A stretch of DNA of 64,000 bases from Nostoc sp. C052 (GTDB lineage: Bacteria; Cyanobacteriota; Cyanobacteriia; Cyanobacteriales; Nostocaceae). Below, one piece after another: positions 8,837-17,193 of this stretch. Position 1 is the stretch's first letter; the number at the start of each line of letters is the position of its first letter. Where the stretch lies: positions 4,522,001 to 4,586,000 of the forward strand of contig NZ_CP040272.1 of assembly GCF_013393905.1 (NCBI RefSeq), given 5' to 3'. The position numbers and the translations under genes are program-made. A model generated the notes under the pieces. It saw nothing but the letters and a program-made list of their open reading frames with translations, was not told the DNA's origin and did not search any database.

Positions 8837-8890
8837 ATGACCAATGACTAATGACCAATGACCAATGACCAATGACCAATGACTAATGAC
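8837..8890. repeat. STRR heptads (TGACCAA/TGACTAA) overlapping the natH start
   Basis: About seven heptads run into natH, and the natH ATG is the last ATGAC of the array. It has the same architecture as the repeat at the natG start. Confidence 0.85.
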
Positions 8891-10030
8891 AAATTAACTT
8901 GGCTCCGTAAAAACCTGTTTAGTACTTGGTACAACAGCTTGTTAACTGTTGTCTGTTTAGTGTTTCTGTTTTGGGTAGTGCGAGGAGTTATAACTTGGGC
9001 AACTACTCAAGCACAATGGGCGATAATTCAGGTTAATTTACGTTTATTTCTAGTTGGCAGATTTCCGCAAACGCTATATTGGCGAACTTGGATTGTGCTA
9101 GCGATCGCTTCGATTTTAGCCGCTATAACTGGCGGTGTATTCTTTAGTAAACAACAATTAACAAAGCGTGGAATTGCTTTAGTTGCTTTTATCATCGGCG
9201 TTTTGCTAGTAGTTTTACCACTGGATTTTACATCCCGCCTTTGGTTATTGTTAATTGCAGTTTTAGTATTTGCAGGTTTTTGGATTGGAGGAAAGTTTAC
9301 TAAGGTACTAAGTCCTTGGCTTTCCCTATTATGGTTATTGTCTTTCCCGATAATTTTATGGCTAATTGGCGGTGGGTTTGGATTGCAGCCTGTACCTACA
9401 AATTTGTGGAACGGTTTGCTACTTACCCTACTAATGGCAGCAGTTAGTATTGTACTTTCCTTTCCCATTGGCGTTTTACTAGCTTTAGGGCGCACAAGCA
9501 ATTTGCCTGTAGTCCGTTGGTTTTCTATCCTGTATATTGAAATTATTAGGGGAGTACCACTGATTGGAATTTTGTTCTTAGCTCAGGTAATGCTTCCCTT
9601 GTTTTTATCAGCAGATGTGCGTCTAGATCGGGTATTAAGAGCAATAGCTGGACTAGTACTATTTAGTGCCGCATATATGGCAGAAAACGTGCGTGGTGGA
9701 CTCCAATCAATTCCTCGCGGGCAAATTGAAGCTGCAAAAGCACTAGGTTTAAATACACCTTTGGTAGTGATATTAATTGTCCTACCTCAAGCCTTACGTA
9801 GTGTTATACCTGCGATCGTCGGTCAATTTATTGGCTTATTTAAAGACACTTCACTCTTATCTTTAGTGGGATTGGTGGAACTTACAGGTATTGCCCGTTC
9901 AATATTGGCACAACCACAGTTTCTCGGCCGCTATGCAGAAGTTTATCTATTTATTGGATTTATTTACTGGGTATTTTGTTACTCCATGTCGTTAGCTTCT
10001 CGGCGATTAGAAAAACAGTTAAGTCAGTAG
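8879..10030 (+). CDS. natH: Amino-acid ABC transporter permease NatH
   Basis: 383 residues, longer than NatG because of an N-terminal half with extra membrane helices. Hydrophobic segments are at about residues 18-45, 63-80, 92-110, 115-150 and 170-200, then the permease core. The EAA loop is visible as EAAKALGLNTPLVVILIVLPQALRSVIPAI, following IIRGVPLIGILFLAQ. It forms the second half of the transporter channel with NatG. The start lies inside an STRR and no clear Shine-Dalgarno is seen. The ATPase gene bgtA follows only after a 555-base interruption carrying a terminator and a remnant gene. Confidence 0.87.
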   Translation: MTNDKLTWLRKNLFSTWYNSLLTVVCLVFLFWVVRGVITWATTQAQWAIIQVNLRLFLVGRFPQTLYWRTWIVLAIASILAAITGGVFFSKQQLTKRGIALVAFIIGVLLVVLPLDFTSRLWLLLIAVLVFAGFWIGGKFTKVLSPWLSLLWLLSFPIILWLIGGGFGLQPVPTNLWNGLLLTLLMAAVSIVLSFPIGVLLALGRTSNLPVVRWFSILYIEIIRGVPLIGILFLAQVMLPLFLSADVRLDRVLRAIAGLVLFSAAYMAENVRGGLQSIPRGQIEAAKALGLNTPLVVILIVLPQALRSVIPAIVGQFIGLFKDTSLLSLVGLVELTGIARSILAQPQFLGRYAEVYLFIGFIYWVFCYSMSLASRRLEKQLSQ

Positions 10031-10071
10031 CTAAGAGATTTTAAAAAATAAATTATCCAATAATAAAATAA

Positions 10072-10107
10072 GAGCCAGAATTTAGAATGGTTCTAGTATT
10101 CTGACTC
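10072..10107 (+). terminator. Putative terminator after natH
   Basis: GAG-C-CAGAAT pairs with ATTCTG-A-CTC across a 16-nt loop and is followed by CTTTTAATCTTT. It would separate natFGH transcription from bgtA. Confidence 0.5.
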
Positions 10108-10150
10108 CTTTTAATCTTTAAATTTTGCTTTGTTTGGTCAGTTGTGTAAT

Positions 10151-10462
10151 TTATTGTGCATCTAACCAAGCTTGTAAATCCGCCAAGCTGCTAAAATCCA
10201 ACAGAGCAACACTTAGGTTCTCAAGTACTGTTAAGGGTAAATGAGAAATCATTGCTTGCATTTCTTCAGACAGTTCTTGCCCAAGACGCTTAGTTAAGAG
10301 TCGAACAATCAATTTAATAGTTGCTTCCTGTTCTCCTTCCTGTCGTCCTTCTTCTTTAATTTCTCGATAAACTCTCGTTTGCTGTAAAGTTATGCCTAAC
10401 ATGATTTCCACCTCGGCTCGGCTTAATTGTTCAAATTTGTACACCATTATGGTCGTTATCAA
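10151..10462 (-). pseudogene. C-terminal remnant of an Rpn/DUF2887-DUF4351 family protein
   Basis: 103 residues match only the end of a cyanobacterial Rpn-like (PD-(D/E)XK, recombination-promoting nuclease/putative transposase) protein. The linker VYKFEQLSRAEVEIMLGI and an acidic coiled segment come first, then DUF4351 (LIVRLLTKRLGQELSEEM, ending LLDFSSLADLQAWL). The reading frame continues a few family-like codons upstream (IIELITTI) and then meets a TAA, so the nuclease domain is gone. It sits opposite to and inside the nat transporter locus, between natH and bgtA. It could still be expressed as a small protein from the TTG/ATG starts near 10,462-10,445. Confidence 0.7.
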
Positions 10463-10585
10463 TTCTATTATGACGATGACAACAAATTATTATTACTATC
10501 TAAAATCAGTAATTAGTTGATATTCATTTCATCAGCTTGTAGCGAGACATCGCTAATTTACTAAAAAATTCGGAGGTGTAAATCT

Positions 10586-11329
10586 GTGACAATAAAACAA
10601 GCGTCAATAATTATTGCTGAAGATGTTCACAAGTGGTATGGAAAATTCCATGCTCTTCAGGGTGTCAGCTTGACAGTCAATCGTGGAGAAGTAGTAGTAC
10701 TGATGGGGCCATCTGGTTCAGGTAAATCTACCTTTATCCGCACATTTAATGCTTTAGAAGAATACCAACAGGGAAGAATTGAAATTGACGGCATTACTCT
10801 TAGTCATGACTTGCGAAATATTGAAACTATTCGCAAAGAAGTGGGAATGGTATTTCAGCAATTTAATCTATTTCCTCATCTGACAGTGTTGCAAAATATC
10901 TCTTTAGCACCAATTTGGGTACGGCGATCGCCAAAGGCAAAGGCCGAAGAATTGGCAATGCAACTCTTAGAAAGAGTAGGAATTTTAGAACAGGCGCAAA
11001 AATATCCAGGACAGTTATCTGGTGGACAACAGCAACGGGTTGCGATCGCACGTGCTTTAGCTATGCAACCCAAAATTATGTTGTTTGACGAACCCACCTC
11101 AGCCTTAGATCCAGAAATGGTACGAGAAGTTTTGGATGTAATGCGAGGTCTAGCCCGTGATGGAATGACAATGGTAGTTGTCACCCACGAAGTTGGATTC
11201 GCCCGTGAAGTCGCCGACCGGGTTATTCTTATGGATAGCGGTTTCCTCGTCGAGTCAGCCACCCCTGAGGCATTTTTCAACAACCCCAAAGAAGAAAGAA
11301 CACGCAAATTTTTGTCACAAATTCTCTAA
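10586..11329 (+). CDS. bgtA: Amino-acid ABC transporter ATP-binding protein BgtA
   Basis: 247 residues, a complete ABC ATPase of the polar amino-acid type. Walker A is GPSGSGKST at about residues 43-51, the Q-loop is FQQFNLFPH, the signature is LSGGQQQR, and Walker B is IMLFDEPTSALDPE. The H-loop is VVTHEVGF. The start is GTG at 10,586, supported by GGAGGTG 8-13 bases upstream. In Anabaena, BgtA is shared by more than one amino-acid uptake system, so separate transcription from natFGH, as the layout here suggests, would be reasonable. It acts at the cytoplasmic face of the membrane with NatG/NatH. Confidence 0.9.
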   Translation: MTIKQASIIIAEDVHKWYGKFHALQGVSLTVNRGEVVVLMGPSGSGKSTFIRTFNALEEYQQGRIEIDGITLSHDLRNIETIRKEVGMVFQQFNLFPHLTVLQNISLAPIWVRRSPKAKAEELAMQLLERVGILEQAQKYPGQLSGGQQQRVAIARALAMQPKIMLFDEPTSALDPEMVREVLDVMRGLARDGMTMVVVTHEVGFAREVADRVILMDSGFLVESATPEAFFNNPKEERTRKFLSQIL

Positions 11330-11339
11330 AACCTCTGCA

Positions 11340-11470
11340 CTACTTTGCGTTCAACTTTGCGCGACGGCAGTCGCTACAACGGGGAGCCACTGCGGTGGAC
11401 GGGTTCCCCGGCATAAAGCAAGTGGCGTGGGAACCCCCGCAACGCGCTGCCTCCCCTCTGCGTTTCACTT
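11340..11470. repeat. Interspersed GC-rich intergenic repeat
   Basis: Between the convergent bgtA and methyltransferase genes is a GC-rich stretch with partial inverted symmetry. GGGGAGCCACTGCGGTGG and GGTTCCCCGGC lie against GGGAACCCCCGC, unlike the AT-rich surroundings. It resembles repeats spread through Nostoc intergenic regions. No gene is visible. Confidence 0.45.
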
Positions 11471-12265
11471 CTAGCCCTTTTCTCCCACAACTTCACACCA
11501 AGCTTGAGCAAAAAATCCATCTGGGTGCTGACTCCATTCCCGCAAACCATTACTCATTGCTGTAAGTAATCGCTCATCAGTCCAACCTTTCTCTACAGCT
11601 TGGTCTTCCTTTGCAGAATCTTCGATTCGCAATGCTAGATATTCTGCGATCGCACTCAGCGGCTCATAACATTGATAAGAAGCGGAAGCCTTGATATTAA
11701 TAAACCCAGTTTCTCGCAGCAAAGCGCGTAACTCTCTACCCACATAAGGATTACCAGAATTCTCCTCATGGAGCCATTTGTAATAAGTAATCGCCTGTTC
11801 CAGTTCTGGCGGGAACGGTGCAATCAGACATCCATCCCAGTCAGGACTACGAAGCCCAACAATTCCCCCCGGTTTCAAAACTCGCCACAGTTCGCGCAAC
11901 GCCTGCACAGGTTCTTGAAGATGCTCAAACAGCGCATGAGAAAAGATTGCGTCAAATGAGTTATCTGGAAAGGGTAGAGCATATATATTTCCTTCTAGAA
12001 AATTAGTATTACTGACACCTTGCTTGAAAGCACTTTCAGCAGCTATGCGGATTTGAGATATTTCTCGATCAATACCTATAAGCGTACCAGGGGCAATAAC
12101 TCTTGCTAAACCCAAAGCGATCGCACCAGGGCCACAACCACAATCTAGCAATTTCATCCCTGGACGTAAATAAGGCGTAAAAAACGCTGCATGAGTATCT
12201 ACGCTGCGATTTGCCATGAAATTCGTCGCATTGCTCGAATAGCCTGGAGTATACTTTTCCGGCAT
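11471..12265 (-). CDS. Class I SAM-dependent methyltransferase
   Basis: 264 residues with the classical Rossmann motif I LLDCGCGPGAIALGLA near residue 39, an acidic residue after beta-2 (GIDRE), and motif LPFPDNSFDAIFSHALFEHL (UbiE/MenG-like). LRELWRVLKPGGIVGLRSPD follows. The C-terminal lid is helical with KEDQAVEKGW. The acceptor cannot be deduced, as this subgroup includes quinone, sterol and small-molecule methyltransferases. It is divergent from the LysR gene with about 100 bases between them, a layout common for a LysR regulator and its target. Confidence 0.83.
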   Translation of the reverse strand: MPEKYTPGYSSNATNFMANRSVDTHAAFFTPYLRPGMKLLDCGCGPGAIALGLARVIAPGTLIGIDREISQIRIAAESAFKQGVSNTNFLEGNIYALPFPDNSFDAIFSHALFEHLQEPVQALRELWRVLKPGGIVGLRSPDWDGCLIAPFPPELEQAITYYKWLHEENSGNPYVGRELRALLRETGFINIKASASYQCYEPLSAIAEYLALRIEDSAKEDQAVEKGWTDERLLTAMSNGLREWSQHPDGFFAQAWCEVVGEKG

Positions 12266-12368
12266 CGCTTTGACTCCCTACGATATCTGTATAAGTATGA
12301 TATGTAGGTAATTTTGAGATGTCCAATATATATTTATAGAGAATTGAAACTTATAAAGTATCAAAAAA

Positions 12369-13259
12369 ATGGAATTGCGACACCTGCGCTACTTTATTGC
12401 TGTAGCTGAGGAACTGCACTTCAGTAGAGCCGCCGAGCGACTGCATATTGCTCAACCACCTTTAAGCCAACAAATTCAGCAATTAGAGGCCCAGTTGGGC
12501 GTAGAACTGTTTCAGCGCAAAACCAAGCGACAGGTGCAGTTAACGGAAGCTGGGCAAGTTTTTTTGCAAGAAGCTTATCAAATTTTGGCTCAACTCCAAA
12601 AAGCAATTGAGCTAACCCAAAAAATAGGAAGAGGTGAAAAGGGACAATTGCGAATTGGGTTTACCAGTTTGGTAACTTATGATTTGCTTCCAATAATTTT
12701 GCGGCGGTTTCGAGAACAGTTTCCAGAAGTAGAGTTGGTATTGCAGGAATTAACCACAACTCAGCAGGAACAAGCGCTACAGGAAAGCCGCATTCATGTA
12801 GGTTTTGCCCATCCACCTTTAGAAGACAACACACTCAATCAAGAGTGCATTCAGCAAGAAGCTCTAATTGTGGCTATGTTAGAAACTCATCCTTTAGCTG
12901 AACAAGAAAAGATTTCAGTGCGATCGCTAGTAAACGAAAACTTTATCATGTTCCCTCGCCATTTGGGGCCAGGGCTTTACGACCAAATCGTGAGTCTTTG
13001 TCAGCAAGGAAATTTTAGCCCGAAAGTAACTCAAGAAGCGATTCAGATGCAGACGATTATCGGATTGGTGTCAGCGGGAATGGGAATTGCGATCGCGCCA
13101 TCTTCATTGCAAAATCTTCAGAGGGCTGGCGTAGTTTATCGTACTCTGGAGGAGAAAACACCATTAGTAGAAACGGCTATAGTGTGGCGGGAAGAAAATA
13201 TCACACCTGTACTAAGGGAATTTTTACGTACAGTCATCAAAGCCAGCAGCGGGATTTGA
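12369..13259 (+). CDS. LysR-family transcriptional regulator
   Basis: 296 residues. The N-terminal winged HTH is textbook: MELRHLRYFIAVAEELHFSR, AAERLHIAQPPLSQQIQQLE, LGVELFQR. It is followed by a linker helix and an effector domain with LRIGFTSLVTYDLLP and the C-terminal GLVSAGMGIAIAPSSL. It likely binds the 103-base divergent region shared with the methyltransferase gene and regulates it and itself. The last six codons (KASSGI) and the stop are antisense to the tRNA-Thr 3' half, so the C-terminus reads into the attachment site. In an element-free chromosome the overlap with the tRNA would be the same. Confidence 0.88.
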   Translation: MELRHLRYFIAVAEELHFSRAAERLHIAQPPLSQQIQQLEAQLGVELFQRKTKRQVQLTEAGQVFLQEAYQILAQLQKAIELTQKIGRGEKGQLRIGFTSLVTYDLLPIILRRFREQFPEVELVLQELTTTQQEQALQESRIHVGFAHPPLEDNTLNQECIQQEALIVAMLETHPLAEQEKISVRSLVNENFIMFPRHLGPGLYDQIVSLCQQGNFSPKVTQEAIQMQTIIGLVSAGMGIAIAPSSLQNLQRAGVVYRTLEEKTPLVETAIVWREENITPVLREFLRTVIKASSGI

Positions 13260-13289
13260 ACTCGCGACCTTCCGATTACAAGTCGGATA
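13241..13289 (-). other. attL: displaced 3' half of tRNA-Thr (anticodon TGT)
   Basis: Read on the minus strand, this stretch has an anticodon arm TCCGA CTTGTAA TCGGA (anticodon TGT, Thr), a T-arm with TTCAAAT, the 3' acceptor strand TGCTGGC and a discriminator T. The 5' half (acceptor start and D-arm) is missing: beyond 13,290 the sequence is a purine-rich spacer. The T-stem has one A x C mismatch. A 3' tRNA half at a junction is the usual footprint of tyrosine-recombinase integration, and the restored tRNA gene should lie at the far end of the element, outside this window. Confidence 0.75.
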
Positions 13290-13383
13290 GGTTAGAAGGA
13301 AAAAAGGTTAAAGGGAAAGGGGTTAAAGGCTAAAAGAAAATGAGTGAACTGATTTTGAACTAATTGGCTTTATGAAAAATTTT

Positions 13384-14811
13384 TCAGGAGGTGAACTTTT
13401 GTAGTAGGTCGTTGCGGTTGTGAAGGGCGATCGCTTCCAATATCCCCTGCCTCATTCGCTCTTTTTTGTCCCCAGTGATGCCCAAATCCTCAAGGATAAA
13501 GCTATCAAGTGAATTTTTATTACTTTGTTGTAGCTTCTGGATTAGTAGCTCAGTCTGGTTTTTCGCAGGATTAATGAAGGTGCGGGAATCGCGATCAAAG
13601 CCTGAATAATTTTCCATTTGCGGCATTGGTAGCCACTCGTTAATTGCGCCGTGGAAAAGGGCGCGTCCTACAGGACTACGCTTGGCTATTTCTTTGATTG
13701 CCTCGGAAGTTGGCTTTTTATCTTTGGGTAGAAGTTCAAGGTTGATGACCGACTCGTAGGCGCTCATTTGAGCGGGATTTATGATGACGTAGGGATTAAG
13801 TTGACTACGCATTCCTCCGCTTATCCCTAAGTCCGAAGTGTCACCGTTTTGAACCGCCATCCAGAAATTTCTGCCGTCCCCATCCCCCAGGCTCACAAAA
13901 TGAGCAATCTTGTTTTTCAGCCAAGCCATTGCCCCCCTGGTGGACTTAAACGAAGAGGCAACAGCTGTACCCTCATCAAGAAAAAGCAAGCACTCCCCTG
14001 GAACTTTCATATACAAGTCAAAACACCCCTTGACCCACGCGACAACCTCGTGGGGTTCCATCTCGATAATTTTTGCCCTTTCTAGATAATCTGCGCGCCC
14101 TTCCCAGTAGCCAGATTCTTCCGCTTTGCCTTTGGGGTCGATTACAAATATTTTGCGATTGGGATGATATTTCTGTACTGCTGCTAGGGCATTGCTAATC
14201 ACGATTCCCTTACCTGCACCCTGAATGCCGACTATCAGCTGATTTTTTATTGCCTTGCCTACCATCTCACCCATCACATCAAATTCTTGGCGGCTAGGAG
14301 GGGTGTAGTAACTGGTTGCTGTAAGTGCTTGGGTTTGGGTTATTGCTGGAGATGGGATAGAGGCAGGAGGGGCAGGAAGATGAGAAATGGGGCGGGAACT
14401 CACTCCACTGGTTGTATCTTCTCGTATTTCAATAAAATCAAGTGCATCATTACTCAGTTTGTATTCGCGCTCCGTAGCCCATTGGATTTGTCGCAATACT
14501 TCCGCATCCCCTACTTGATGGCGGAAATCAAGAAAGTTATCCCCTTCTAGGATATGGGCCACGCACTTGTAATTATTGATTGCCACCTCATTGCGGTTAG
14601 CTTGTTTTGTCCTTTGCCATGCTGAATAAAATCCCCAGCCGGCGATAAGTAAACCCGTGGGAGGGAAACCAGTGGCGGACGCAGCAAAAAGCCCCAACAC
14701 TATGCCGCCAATGATGAAATATTGAGAGCTATTATCCTCAATTGAGTCGCTTGCGATCGCTTGCCACTCCTGGGGTGTCAATTGGCGTGAGTTGGGGTTA
14801 AAAGCGGACAT
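13384..14811 (-). CDS. Membrane-anchored P-loop ATPase (FtsK/TraD-like coupling type)
   Basis: About 475 residues from the ATG at 14,811, which overlaps the preceding stop (TAATG). A longer start at 14,883 is possible but would overlap the upstream gene by 73 bases. Two adjacent hydrophobic segments (FIIGGIVLGLFAASATGF and GLLIAGWGFYSAW) anchor the N-terminus. The motor domain has a Walker A, GIQGAGKG, near residue 193 and a Walker B, CLLFLDEGT, near residue 276. It is followed by GGMRSQLN and other HerA/VirD4-like spacing. Such proteins pump DNA or link it to a membrane channel. As the last gene of a coupled operon with small membrane proteins, it may be the motor of a transfer or segregation device. 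That role is inference. Its stop lies inside the first palindrome copy. Confidence 0.65.
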   Translation of the reverse strand: MSAFNPNSRQLTPQEWQAIASDSIEDNSSQYFIIGGIVLGLFAASATGFPPTGLLIAGWGFYSAWQRTKQANRNEVAINNYKCVAHILEGDNFLDFRHQVGDAEVLRQIQWATEREYKLSNDALDFIEIREDTTSGVSSRPISHLPAPPASIPSPAITQTQALTATSYYTPPSRQEFDVMGEMVGKAIKNQLIVGIQGAGKGIVISNALAAVQKYHPNRKIFVIDPKGKAEESGYWEGRADYLERAKIIEMEPHEVVAWVKGCFDLYMKVPGECLLFLDEGTAVASSFKSTRGAMAWLKNKIAHFVSLGDGDGRNFWMAVQNGDTSDLGISGGMRSQLNPYVIINPAQMSAYESVINLELLPKDKKPTSEAIKEIAKRSPVGRALFHGAINEWLPMPQMENYSGFDRDSRTFINPAKNQTELLIQKLQQSNKNSLDSFILEDLGITGDKKERMRQGILEAIALHNRNDLLQKFTS

Positions 14812-15221
14812 TACTTTGGGCGATGAATTGAGGGAGTAGTTTTGAATTGCGGTTGCTGGCACTGTTTCAGGAATAGCGGGCATAACAGAGTTATCAATCC
14901 CGCTATCATCAGCAAAAAAGGTAATCCTTTTGGTAAAGGAAGCGTTGCTTGATCCATCGTTTTACAGACTTCTTTTAATTGACGAGAATTAAATTCAAAC
15001 CACTCGCCGTGCATCCGTTGTGAAGCAAATTTGTGGTGCAAACCTAGCTCAATAGTGTGAGCATCTTCCACAATAATTGTTTTTGTAGCTATCAGAGGGA
15101 AAGGACTTTGACCGCCACTGAGTTCTGTTAGCCGCTGCTCAAAATGTCTATTGGTGTAGCCAATTTTGTAGCGGTTTGTTCCCTTGGCGTTAATTAGGTA
15201 GACTGTGCCTTTTTTAGTCAT
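14811..15221 (-). CDS. T5orf172 / GIY-YIG-type domain protein
   Basis: 136 residues. The N-terminal 90 residues fit the T5orf172 (MUG113) variant of the GIY-YIG fold: GTVYLINAKG, NRYKIGYTNRHFEQRLTEL, ELGLHHKFASQRMHGEWFEF. The usual catalytic pair Tyr (VYLI / YKIGYT) and Glu (GEWFEF) are present. A C-terminal membrane segment (FLLMIAGLITLLCPLFLK) is unusual and places it at the membrane beside the ATPase. It may be a nuclease that nicks or processes DNA for the neighbouring motor. Its start overlaps the preceding stop (ATGA), and its stop overlaps the ATPase start. Confidence 0.7.
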   Translation of the reverse strand: MTKKGTVYLINAKGTNRYKIGYTNRHFEQRLTELSGGQSPFPLIATKTIIVEDAHTIELGLHHKFASQRMHGEWFEFNSRQLKEVCKTMDQATLPLPKGLPFLLMIAGLITLLCPLFLKQCQQPQFKTTPSIHRPK

Positions 15222-15901
15222 CTCGAATGCGATGCCCTCATGAAGTAGGCGATTTCTCCTAGCCAGAAGATAAGATGGATGATTGCCTCAATTGCAAATA
15301 ATGTGACTATCAGCAAGGTTACATTCTTCCAATCAATCTGCCCCCACTGTCCCGAAGCCAGAATAAACATCAACTGCCCAAATCCACCCTTACATGGTGG
15401 ATAAACTAAAGCGCAAAAACAGAAGTCAATCGCGTAAACAAATAGCGCTAAATTCCGCGCTGTGGTCATTGTCAACGTGGGGAAAGCGTTATACCAGCGT
15501 TTTAGTGCTGCGAGCGCCGGATCGTCGTTTTCTCGAATCTCGAATTTATCAGCAGATTGGGCATTGGTTATTAGTGTTCTCATGAAGGCGCGATCGCGTT
15601 TGAGGATGATGGGGAAAACTTCAACGGTTTGCACCACTACCCAAATCACCAACCCGACCAACCAGTGCAATGCCGTGCCAACTGTGGCGGCTGCGGGGCC
15701 AATTAAGGGGATGGAGTAAATCAATTGGAGTAGGGCAGTATCAGCAGCTGCACCAGAGATAATCATCTTCACAGCCTGGGCATAAGGTTGGATATTTAAA
15801 TAGGCAAACCATATCCCGCAGATAACTGCTGCCCAGTACAGAACTCTGATGAAGGTGCGGGTATCTGTACCCCGATTATTCTTGTGTTTTGTCTGGTTCA
15901 T
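15218..15901 (-). CDS. Multi-pass membrane protein of the left-arm operon
   Basis: 227 residues with five or so hydrophobic segments: VLYWAAVICGIWFAYLNI, LIYSIPLIGPAAATVGTALH, WLVGLVIWVVVQTVEVFPII, NLALFVYAIDFCFCALVYPP, and two near the C-terminus (VTLLIVTLFAIEAIIHLIFWL). I do not recognise a family. Position and translational coupling to the T5orf172 and ATPase genes suggest a membrane scaffold or channel component for the same machine. The N-terminus (NQTKHKNNRGTDTRTF) is hydrophilic and probably cytoplasmic. Confidence 0.65.
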   Translation of the reverse strand: MNQTKHKNNRGTDTRTFIRVLYWAAVICGIWFAYLNIQPYAQAVKMIISGAAADTALLQLIYSIPLIGPAAATVGTALHWLVGLVIWVVVQTVEVFPIILKRDRAFMRTLITNAQSADKFEIRENDDPALAALKRWYNAFPTLTMTTARNLALFVYAIDFCFCALVYPPCKGGFGQLMFILASGQWGQIDWKNVTLLIVTLFAIEAIIHLIFWLGEIAYFMRASHSR

Positions 15902-16025
15902 TTTCTGCTAGTAATCGTCCAAAATCGTAAATCGTAACTTCTGGATCTGGATCTGGTTTAGGCGCTGGCTCTGGTTGTAGTTGCGGAGGGCCTAGCCCGA
16001 TCGCGTTTTTAATTTCTTGCTCCAT
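15876..16025 (-). CDS. Small Pro/Asp-rich protein (49 aa)
   Basis: Its ATG overlaps the stop of the upstream gene (TGATG), and its end overlaps the next start by 26 bases. It encodes a Pro- and acidic-rich peptide (PPQLQPEPAPKPDPDPEV) ending in a short predicted helix. The perfect operon coupling is the main reason to call it. It may be a linker or adaptor in the membrane complex. Confidence 0.55.
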   Translation of the reverse strand: MEQEIKNAIGLGPPQLQPEPAPKPDPDPEVTIYDFGRLLAENEPDKTQE

Positions 16026-16489
16026 CACAAATTGGGTGAAGAGTATTTGGCTTTTGAGTGTTTCACCACTTTGTCAATCGCTGCCTGGTTGCCAGTGAAA
16101 GCAATCTCGCCCACAACTTCACCCTTGACAATTCTGGCGGTGTTACCGTAGGCATCGCATACCACTGTCCCCACGGGCAAAGGGGCGTTGCGAACGCGGT
16201 CAAAAATTGCCTTTCCTTCTGTCAGGGTGGTGAATTTGTCAGGGGAATTTTTGGCAACTACCAACCTGCACCCTTTGGCATATCGCGCCTCAGCAATTTT
16301 GGCGCTTGCATCTATCTGCTGCTGAGATAGGGTAAGATTCCACTCATTGGAAGTATTTTCTTGGGATTTTTGCTGGAGGGAAGCGATCGCTCCCCACTGA
16401 TTTTTCAAGTTGCCAGAAGATAGCGCAAAGCACACGCACAACCCAAAGAAGAATACCGCCGTCATGGGGTTTCGTTGCAGATATTTCAT
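16025..16489 (-). CDS. Single-pass or secreted protein of the left-arm operon
   Basis: 154 residues. The N-terminus MKYLQRNPMTAVFFFGLCVCFALSSG is one hydrophobic segment after a basic start, either an uncleaved signal-anchor or a signal peptide. The rest (Gln-rich, then CRLVVAKNSPDKFTTLTEGKAI and PLPVGTVVCDAYGNTARIV) looks like a small extracytoplasmic beta domain with two cysteines. No family is recognised. It is coupled to the 49-aa gene downstream. Confidence 0.6.
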   Translation of the reverse strand: MKYLQRNPMTAVFFFGLCVCFALSSGNLKNQWGAIASLQQKSQENTSNEWNLTLSQQQIDASAKIAEARYAKGCRLVVAKNSPDKFTTLTEGKAIFDRVRNAPLPVGTVVCDAYGNTARIVKGEVVGEIAFTGNQAAIDKVVKHSKAKYSSPNL

Positions 16490-16512
16490 GAACTTGCTTT
16501 GCTCAAACTCTT

Positions 16513-17193
16513 TTAGTCTCGTAGATAGCGCTTGAGCAGTTGTTTCGTTAGCAACTGGGTATCCGGGATCGTCTTGATAGATTGGGGCTTTTTTCCTGCA
16601 CCTACCTCCAGCAGAAATTCGTCAGGGTCAAAGTCTAAAGTGCATGAAGCAGTTCTTTCTGCCAACTGTGTTTGGGTATTGGCATTATTGTTGATGCCGT
16701 AATCCTCCAAAATTCGTTCCACCGTTTGAGGATTTTGGATTAGGTGACTCATCAAACTAATCCGATTAGCAGCTTGTTGATTCTTTGCCTCTAAAGATTT
16801 GACATCTAAATCAGTCAGTGTTTGGTTATAAACCGTTTCTGACAGCTGATGCTCAAGCACAGCACGAGCGATCGCTTCCCCAGCAACAATATCAACAAAG
16901 CCTTTGAACACGTTGATGGGGATGTCGGTTTTTTCGCCTACCAATTCCATCGCTATCTCTTCTACTGGTACAAGATTTTCTCCCCTTGCCACTAGAAGCT
17001 TGTGCTTGTCTACAGCTTCTTGAATGATGCCAAAAGTATCCTCTAGTTGCTCAATAATTGTCTCGTCAAATTCCTCGCCATTAGGGTCGATTCGTTTGTC
17101 AATTGCCGCCAGTTCACTCAATCCCTGGATTATTTGGGCTTGGGTGTATTCCCCTTCAAAGTGCTGGAATAATTCCGATCTAGTGAATGCCAT
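16513..17193 (-). CDS. Hypothetical helical protein, possibly replication/partition-linked
   Basis: 226 residues, almost entirely helical and acidic, with SELFQHFEGEYTQAQIIQGLSEL at the start and LTDLDVKSLEAKNQQAANRIS in the middle. I see no transmembrane segment and no catalytic motif. It overlaps the upstream HTH gene by 14 bases, which argues for one transcript. The tail TKQLLKRYLRD is basic. Confidence 0.6.
   Translation of the reverse strand: MAFTRSELFQHFEGEYTQAQIIQGLSELAAIDKRIDPNGEEFDETIIEQLEDTFGIIQEAVDKHKLLVARGENLVPVEEIAMELVGEKTDIPINVFKGFVDIVAGEAIARAVLEHQLSETVYNQTLTDLDVKSLEAKNQQAANRISLMSHLIQNPQTVERILEDYGINNNANTQTQLAERTASCTLDFDPDEFLLEVGAGKKPQSIKTIPDTQLLTKQLLKRYLRD

Noticed and set aside
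8506..8847. 113-residue PLNSEVA repeat protein between natG and natH
   Set aside because: Open frames on both strands follow from the 21-bp unit; no ribosome site or conserved protein is evident, so it is entered as a repeat.
11178..11474. Plus-strand frame across the end of bgtA
   Set aside because: It is a shadow of bgtA and of the GC-rich repeat.
13241..13300. Functional tRNA-Thr gene
   Set aside because: The 5' half with acceptor and D-arm is missing and the T-stem has a mismatch.
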